Assembly: GCA_001939145.1 (NCBI GenBank)
Contig: LSRX01000577.1
Location: forward strand, 191,053 to 255,052
Direction of reading: 5' to 3'
Length of the DNA stretch: 64,000 bases
DNA from: Symbiodinium microadriaticum
Taxonomy: Eukaryota > Sar > Dinophyceae > Suessiales > Symbiodiniaceae
Both the position numbers and the translations under genes were made by a program. Of this stretch, positions 1 through 6,900 are shown piece by piece; position 1 is the first letter of the stretch; each line of letters starts with the position of its first letter. Below the pieces are notes generated by a model. It was not told where the DNA came from. It did not search any database and saw only the letters and a list, made by a program, of their open reading frames with translations.

Positions 1-164
1 CTCTCTCTCTCTCTCTCTCTCTCGCTCTCTCTCGCTCTCTCTCGCTCTCTCTCGCTCTCTCTCGCTCTCTCTCGCTCTCTCTCGCTCTCTCTGGCTCTCT
101 CTCGCTCTCTCTCGCTCTCTCTCGCTCTCTCTCGCTCTCTCTGGCTCTCTCTCGCTCTCTCTCG

Positions 165-202
<38 letters not shown>
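1..202. repeat. (CT)n microsatellite with periodic CG/GG interruptions
   Basis: A CT dinucleotide tract runs off the left edge. It is interrupted at a steady spacing by CG (a 10-nt unit of CT repeats ending in CG), with a few GG variants. It directly abuts the left terminal repeat of the retroelement relic. A shorter CT tract follows the right terminal repeat near 3857. Confidence 0.95.
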
Positions 203-400
203 ACCCGAATGTCAATGTTCAGGATGCACTTATTAATGCTATGATGCCGAATGGCATTTGGCTCAAGACTGGACAAGACTGGCTTGGTCGCACAAAGGAA
301 TGTGTGTGTGTGTGTGTGTGTGATTGTGTGTCATTGGGGAGAGTGACCGATTTCGGTTGGTTGCGATTGTTAGGATTGAAGCTTTGACTTTAACAATGGT
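203..400 (+). repeat. left terminal direct repeat of the retroelement relic
   Basis: Similar in order to 3674-3856 but diverged, with an internal TG expansion at about 300-322. It holds the hairpin-forming ATGCCGAATGGCAT. A stretch at 246-267 resembles the dinoflagellate spliced leader (16 of 22 positions by my alignment). It begins immediately after the CT tract. Confidence 0.6.
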
Positions 401-535
401 CTTTGGAACAAGAGGGGTTGGCGGCCGAGAGATCAAACTGCTCCTCCCCCGACCTACCACGGTGAGTTGGAGACATGGGAAGACTAGTCATGGCAACTGA
501 AGCGACATGTCGGACTGTACAAACCGATTGCGAAG

Positions 536-1114
536 ATGATGACGGATGACGAGGGAGGATCCAACAGAGTGATTGATGATGATTTGAGTGAAGCGTTTGA
601 TGTGCAGCAGACGAGAACACAGAATAATCAACTTTCGCTGTTCTCACGACAACTCGCCTACATGCTGGCGCAAGCCACTGATTGTGCCGCAAGAGCGATG
701 GTTCGCAATGAGGACATAGGGACTGGGCGTCGACTGCACAAGCAGTTCTCACTGCCGGAAAGAGCGAGAGCCACCAACCAATTGAATGAGATCAGTGGTT
801 TCCGCTTGAGAAATGGTCACTTGGAGAGCGAACTGAGTGAGTTCATGATCTTGGAAAATAGACATGAAAAGACGACTGGCAGCCCACTGAACAATGACCT
901 TTTGAACACGTTGTTAATGCAGAAGAGTGTGGGTCCATTGCAGCAGCATCTTCGGTTGAATGTTCGTAGCTTCAACTCCTTCAATGAAGCGCTGGAGATT
1001 GTTTACCGTTACACCAAGAGCAGGCATCTGACTGTGCCGAGTGGTAGGACTGACCACCAAGGCCAAGCCAATATAATTAGGGGTATAGGAGCGTTGAAAG
1101 GAAAGAAAGGATGA
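536..1114 (+). pseudogene. Gag-like open frame of the LTR-type relic
   Basis: An open frame of 192 codons. The central part (about residues 66-155) has the order LHKQFSLPERARATNQLNE, FRLRNGHLESELSEFM, LNTLLMQKSVGPLQQHL. This resembles the capsid-type region of dinoflagellate Gag-like proteins: a charged first helix, a TGSPLNNDLLNTLLM helix, then GPLQQHLRL. No catalytic residues are expected in Gag. The frame ends at TGA 1112-1114, well before the nucleic-acid-binding part, which continues in other frames to 1490. I therefore call it a relic rather than an active gene. It could be a short host gene, but the zinc-knuckle remnant downstream and the flanking repeats favour Gag. Confidence 0.5.
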
Positions 1115-1177
1115 AAAGAAAAAGGAATGAATCGCAATGCACAAAGGTAAAAGAAAAGGTTTAAGAGCCAAAGCAGT

Positions 1178-1490
1178 TCAAAGGAAAGAGCAAAAGATAC
1201 GAAGGAAAGGGAAAACGAATGAGAGGAATACAAGAAAAAGGCAGCGGACAGGGATGTTTTCTATGTGGCGCAGCCGCTGGAGCGACGAATGCCCAAAAGG
1301 AGGTAAAGATAGAGTGTCAGCTGTGACTGGAGAGGAGAATCAGCAGCACGGAGGATGGAATCAGGATTGGAATCAGGATAGTGAATGGTTTTGTGATGAC
1401 TAGACATGGGATGAATCTGACTTGAATTCTGGGTGGATTGGTTCGCTTGATGATTGGTCCGGTGACTGGTCTTGGTCTGATGACGACTGA
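1178..1490 (+). pseudogene. C-terminal Gag remnant: basic linker, broken zinc knuckle, acidic Trp-rich tail
   Basis: In the frame starting at 1178 a Lys/Arg-rich stretch leads into GQGCFLCGAAAGAT, with Cys codons at 1255 and 1264, the first half of a CCHC knuckle. The final Cys (TGC at 1290) lies in a different frame and the His is missing, so the finger is destroyed by an indel. From 1410 to 1490 a second frame reads GWIGSLDDWSGDWSWSDDD then stop, an acidic Trp-rich segment that I associate with copia-like Gag tails of dinoflagellates. Together these suggest one ancestral frame now split by indels. Confidence 0.45.
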
Positions 1491-3673
1491 GACTGTCCGG
1501 GGAGCAAAGCCTGGTCTGAGAACGAGCTTGTTCGCTGGAACGTGCTTGTTGATTGGTGCACTGAGTTCCGGAGTGCCGCCAATGCCGACTCCGAGTGTGC
1601 CGAATCTGACACAAATGCCCGAAAATGATCCGATTGGATTTGACAACAGCTTGGTTGAGTTTCGCACGCAAGCTGGACTGGTCGACAAGACTTGGATACT
1701 TCGCGAATTGTTGTTGTCCAGCACGTGAGCATTAATTTCTTTAGTTGGTTGTTTTAAATGCAACGGAAAGGAGTGTGTGCGAAGAGACGGAACTTGAAGA
1801 CGCATGTGGTAACTGCAAAGGCATGTGAATCACGCAAAGACGGAGCTGGTTCGGAAAGCTCCACGGAGAAGGTGTTTCAAGAGTTGGTTGAAGTGATATG
1901 AAGGTTATGCTGCCAATGGCTTTTTCGTGATGAAAATCGACTGGAGGATGTTTCTACAGCGACTTCGGCGAGTTCACAAAACTTTGGCAGCCAATGCCAA
2001 CCAAAGAAATCATACGAAAGAACTAAAGTGAAGAAGACCACTCGAAGGAGTGCGTTTGAGAAAGGAGTGCAGAAGCGTCGAAGGACGGAAGACTCCTGAG
2101 TTGAAGTGAAAAGTTGGGTCGGATAAGAGGTAAAACACCTTTGATCCGAGGAGGCGTAACAAACATTTCAATTTCCGCTTTCAGGATACCATGCCGAATG
2201 AGCCGGTGTGTTCGACTGATGCCCCGAATGCTGCCCTGAATGCTGTGCCTTGAGAGGCACGCCGTCTGGTGAATGAGACAATGGTGCAGCGCAAGCTCAG
2301 CAGGAATGGGCCTGTGAATGTTGAATTGTCCAGAGCCCTCACGGCAAGGGATTGTGGACCTGAGATCACTCGTGTCTGAGCTGAACTGGAACAAGTACAT
2401 CACGACTGTGGTCCATAATGATCGCAAGGAAGTGGTTGAGTTGGACTGACGGATGCAATGTACCGCCGAGAGTGGGATGAAAGCACTGCTCCAATGTTGG
2501 CCATGCTACTGCCGGGAACTCGGGCAGGTGGATTGGCTGCCTGTCGATTTGACCACCCGGACCAGCGTAGCAACGCCATAATGAGTTCCTTGAGAATGCG
2601 AATGTCCTCGCTGGGAATCAACACCGAGCGGAATGGGCCCAACAATTGGATGATTGAGACCGGCTGGGTCACAATGACGAAAGCTGAGCGACTGTTCCTT
2701 ACCAAAGAGAACTGGCATGTGGAACGGCGCTTTCTCCACTATGCGTTCCCGTGCCATCAGCTGATTTGGCTCGTCCAATGCAGTGTCGTCACTGTGGAAG
2801 ACTGTGCAGGCGAACTAAGAAGTGTTCGAGCCGAGTGAGAAAGCTGAGCCGATTGCGTTTGTCGTGTTCAGAAGAACACGAGTCGAGGCAATGCGCCGAT
2901 GGACTGCTGGGGGATCTGGCGGCAATGCCAGAATGAATCTTGCCAACTATTTCAACCGTCAGTTTAGTGATCACATCAGCACCCATGAATGGGACGGAGT
3001 TGGCAGCAATGACCGGCGCTGGACCCGTCGCGAGCGCTCAATATGGCCTCAAATGGGTATCGTGCGAATGCCCATGACTGATTCAATGTGCCACCCCAGC
3101 CCGAGGATTTTCCTCAGCCTGAATGAGATCATCGAGTGGGGAATGTGGGCACCGCCAATGGCCAAACCCAAGTGGGCTGGCGGCTGATGGGGCGCACTCT
3201 GGTGCCACTGAACCAGGCGATAGGAGGTGGACTGATGCATGACTGCTCCACCTGGGACGATCTATGAAGGCAGCCAATCGCTGGAATGCTCTCGGCTCGA
3301 ATGATGGCACTGCCGCCAACGTGCCGGCGATTGCCCAGACTGCCAACGCTCACGAACCCGGTGCTGAGATTGTCCTGCGGAAGAATCAACATGAAGGAAC
3401 CTGAGCCGAAGCCGACTGTTTGTGAACTTGCGTTGTACAGTGCAAGCTTGCCTCCGAATGCGTCTAGCAATGACTCGAATGTCATCCCGAGTCGAGCCAA
3501 AATGTCCGGAATGAGGCCAATGATCCTTCGCAGTTTTGATGCTACTGTTTCGAAGGTTTCTTGATCGCTTCGCGAATTCTGCCGTGTAGTTGTGTATAAT
3601 GATAATGCTTAAATCTCTGAATGATCCCCGACTAAAGACTAAAGTCAAGATCCAGGGACTGCGTTCTAAATGT
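1491..3673. other. interior of retroelement relic, no recognisable domain
   Basis: About 2.2 kb without a convincing frame on either strand. I looked for the reverse transcriptase YxDD box, the protease DTG/DSG triad and integrase zinc and DDE motifs and saw none in plausible context. The stretch from about 2190 to 3560 is unusually rich in AATG: about 35 by hand count, against roughly 5 expected. Confidence 0.6.
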
Positions 3674-3856
3674 CGCCAGCCCAATGTACACTCGAATGTT
3701 CAGGATGCATTTATGACTGCTATGATGCCGAATGGCATTTGGCTCAATCAAGACTGGGACAAGACTGGCTTGTCACACAAAGGAATGTCTGTGTGATGGT
3801 GTAGCACTGGGGATATTGACGGATATCTGTTTGGATTGAAGCTTTGATTTTTCGAT
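3674..3856 (+). repeat. right terminal direct repeat of the retroelement relic
   Basis: Diverged copy of 203-400. It keeps GTTCAGGATGCA, GCCGAATGGCATTTGGCTCAA (3727-3747), ACAAGACTGGCTTG and GGATTGAAGCTTTGA in the same order. The TG expansion of the left copy is absent. A short CT tract (3857-3874) follows, mirroring the long CT tract to the left of the first copy. Confidence 0.55.
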
Positions 3857-3916
3857 TCTCTCTCTCTCTCTCCCCTCTCCGCTGCGTTTTTGGGGTGGAT
3901 GATGAAACACACGTAA

Positions 3917-6900
3917 AGAGAGATGCAGATGCAAGAAAAGATGGAGCAGGTCAGGTACCGTTCAATTCTAGGTACATTACTCTGCAGTGCTACAGGTGCA
4001 ACTTTGTAGGGGCAAGCTCATCATCAGCAAAGCATCTCGAACAAAGTGTTGCAGTCACGGCAGTTTTTGTTGCATTGCCGAGCCAGCTGTCGCACTCTGA
4101 AGGGCCGGCCGTGATGACATTGGTTGCGGAGTCTCGGCGGCAGATTGCATGCGTGATTCGGGGTCACGCGTCATCTCCGATGATGCTGAACCATGCTGCG
4201 CCCACATCAGTTTCAACCCTGTGATGAGCTTCTGCAATGCAGATCCAAACGAATCTCGCGAGCCCAGATGCCTGTTTGGCGGCACCGCACAGCCCGACGC
4301 TCATGAACACCGTCCGGGGCGTGCCGGCCGTGAGGGGACAGGCGGTGTGGACCTCAGGAGCTGCGGCTTCAGCCCACGGGCCATGATGGCCTGGTCACCT
4401 CACGGCGTTTGAGGCGGACTTCTGCTGCTCCCAGTGTGGAGTCAACTGCTATGACCCCATCACGACCACGGAGGCCCTGCAGGATGCGGGCACTTGTGTC
4501 GGAAGCAGCGCTGCGGAATCTGCGACACCGAGGCGCCTCGCGTGGTGGTCCGGCGCCACTACAACACGGTGGTCAGGACTGCTCAGCCGGCCATGCTGGC
4601 TGCAACGGAAAAAGGTCAGAGCTTGAAGAAGCTCGGGACTCTGGTTTTCGGGCCTGCATTTTAGCCCGTTGTATCATACATACAGGGATGGTGCGAGGAT
4701 GGAAGAGGGCTTGGGTGAAGCGCAGGGTTGTGATCTTTTATTGGCCCTACAACGCTTGGCTTTGAGGAGGGTTCCGGTGAATCACTATGTCCCTTGGCTG
4801 CAGTGCTCTCGAGAAAGCCCTTGCTTGCCCGCTGCCACAGTGTCCTTCCATCCCGGCTGCCACAGGTGAAGGTCCAGATGCCGCGGCCTGCGCCCATCAT
4901 CCACACCGTGCACGTGGTTGCAACGGCCTTAGCCTTGAACTACAGAAGCACCAACACGTGAAGGTCGCTCCTCGTGCGTTTCCATGTCAACCTTTCGTGT
5001 CGCGAGATGTGCTTCCTTCCAATTTTCGCCTACTCCAATCGGCCTTCTGATTTACGTCGCTGTTCAGAAGCCCAACGCTCACTACGAGTGCTTCAACGGC
5101 GGCGACTACGACCACGAAATGTGGTCCGCTGCGCACAAGCGGTGGTGCTGCTACAAGTACAAGGAGGACTGATGCACATGTCGAAGAGTGTGACTGCAGT
5201 TGCATGCAGCGACTTGCCTGCCACAAAAAGAATCATGTTTGTTCTTTCCTTCTGTGACTACTGCCCTGCGAGGGCTGCCCAAAGCAAGTGGTGGACCGCA
5301 ACATCTACCACCACGTGACCAAGATTCAGCAGCTTGACTCGCTTCTAGACACTCGCACCACTCCCAACATGCCCACTCTGTTTGCTAAGGAAGCTGCATG
5401 TGCCGGTGCCGGTGCAGGAGCCGCGGGGTCCTCCAGCCGCTTGGCTTCGACAGAGTTGATACTACATGTTACATGTGGATGTAGCAACCAGTCGTGCCGG
5501 CTAGCAATGCGGGGTTGCTCCGGGCACGAAGACGCTCGACTGAGCAACACTCAGATCATCCACAACATCCCGCAAGTCTACCACGTCCCGAGCCCGCCGA
5601 AGTACGTGCACGTGCCGGTGCCGGGGCCCAAAGTCCACAAGGTCGCCGGGGGCCGAGCTGCAGCCAGTGCAGTAGAGTTCTTGTGAGCCATGCAGAGTGT
5701 AGCACAGTGAGCTCGGAGAAGCACCGTATGAGGTCACTATCAACAAGGACGTGCCTTATCCGGTAAAGGAGCCTCCCCAGGCGCAATGCCTTCGGCGGAT
5801 TACAGCCGTCCTCGCGGCCTGCGTCATGCAGGTCATCACCGTCAAGAAGCCTTACACCGTGAAAGTTCCTGGTCACCGTGACGGCCTCAGTGCTCAAGCT
5901 TCTGGTTCAGCTTTACTTCTTCCGTCGTGAGTCAGGCCACTACGTGGACGTGCCGGTCCCGTCACCTCCACACATCGTGAACAAGTACAAGTACCATTAT
6001 GTCACTGTGCATGACTACGACGCTCGGCACAGACGTTTGCTTAAAGGCATGGTGGCCCTCCCAATGCTGCATTGAGAGACGGGGGAGCGTCATCTGTCGT
6101 CCCCATAGCCTCAGAACTGCGACTCCCATTTCGACAAGTGGTACTATGCCTGGTCGGGTGCGAAGTGGCTCTTCTGCATTTGTTTTCGGGTGCTGCTTGA
6201 AGGCGGCGAGTGTGGGACGAGCTTTGATCTGTATGGCCAGTGCAGGAAGCAATGGTGCTGCGCGCACCAGCACCTGGGCTGCCCAGGACGCCTGTACAAT
6301 CGTAGGTCGGCAAAGCTGGTGCGCATTGGTGAAGAAGCTTGAAAGAAGCCGGAAGGATCTTGGCACCATCACCACGTGGTGACCATTACCGGCGTGCAGC
6401 ACCTCAAGCACTATGCGACTCGGCGGAAGTCAATGTGGCCGATGTTGTTAATTAGTTTTGTGAGCGGCCTGTCTCGCTGAGGACTGCCACGCCGGCTTGT
6501 CCAACTGGTATCACGGCTGGTCCCATGTCAAGAAATCCTGGTGCTGTGTGACTCCGTCTCGCTTGAACCAAGATTGCATCCATCTGTAGTCCTGCAACAC
6601 ATGCAGATCCATGTACATCTCACACTGGTCAGTGGCGAGCACACCGATGATCGAGCACGACAGGACCACCATCAGTTGGGCTGCCCTGGCATGGCACATG
6701 GCCAGTGGCACGCTCACACTGTCTGTGCCCTATACACAGCATGTCGAGCGCTACCGCACGCCAAACCTATCCTCAAACCGCAACGAACCTTGTGTAGAGG
6801 CAACTGGCATGGGCCGGATGCTGTGATGGATACCGAGGTGGTGCACACCATCATGGGCCACCATGCCGGCCATGGCGGATATGACTGCGATGCAGGCTAC

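Larger units (their letters stand above)
203..3856 (+). mobile_element. decayed LTR-type retroelement relic
   Basis: Two diverged direct repeats bound the unit, at about 203-400 and 3674-3856. Shared blocks include GTTCAGGATGCA, GATGCCGAATGGCATTTGG and GATTGAAGCTTTGA. Inside, a Gag-like frame lies at 536-1114, followed by a lysine-rich stretch, a broken zinc knuckle and an acidic Trp-rich tail (1178-1490). This order resembles Gag of dinoflagellate LTR retrotransposons. I could not find protease, integrase or reverse transcriptase signatures in 1500-3670, so the element is degenerate. The type assignment rests on Gag resemblance plus the terminal repeats. The right end sits about 60 bp from where gene A1 homology begins (3917). 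Confidence 0.55.

Noticed and set aside
5068..5166. Reading the Cys-rich exons as small secreted toxins or antimicrobial peptides
   Set aside because: The Cys pattern belongs to a repeated module within a long multi-exon protein, and no separate signal peptide or short mature gene is visible.
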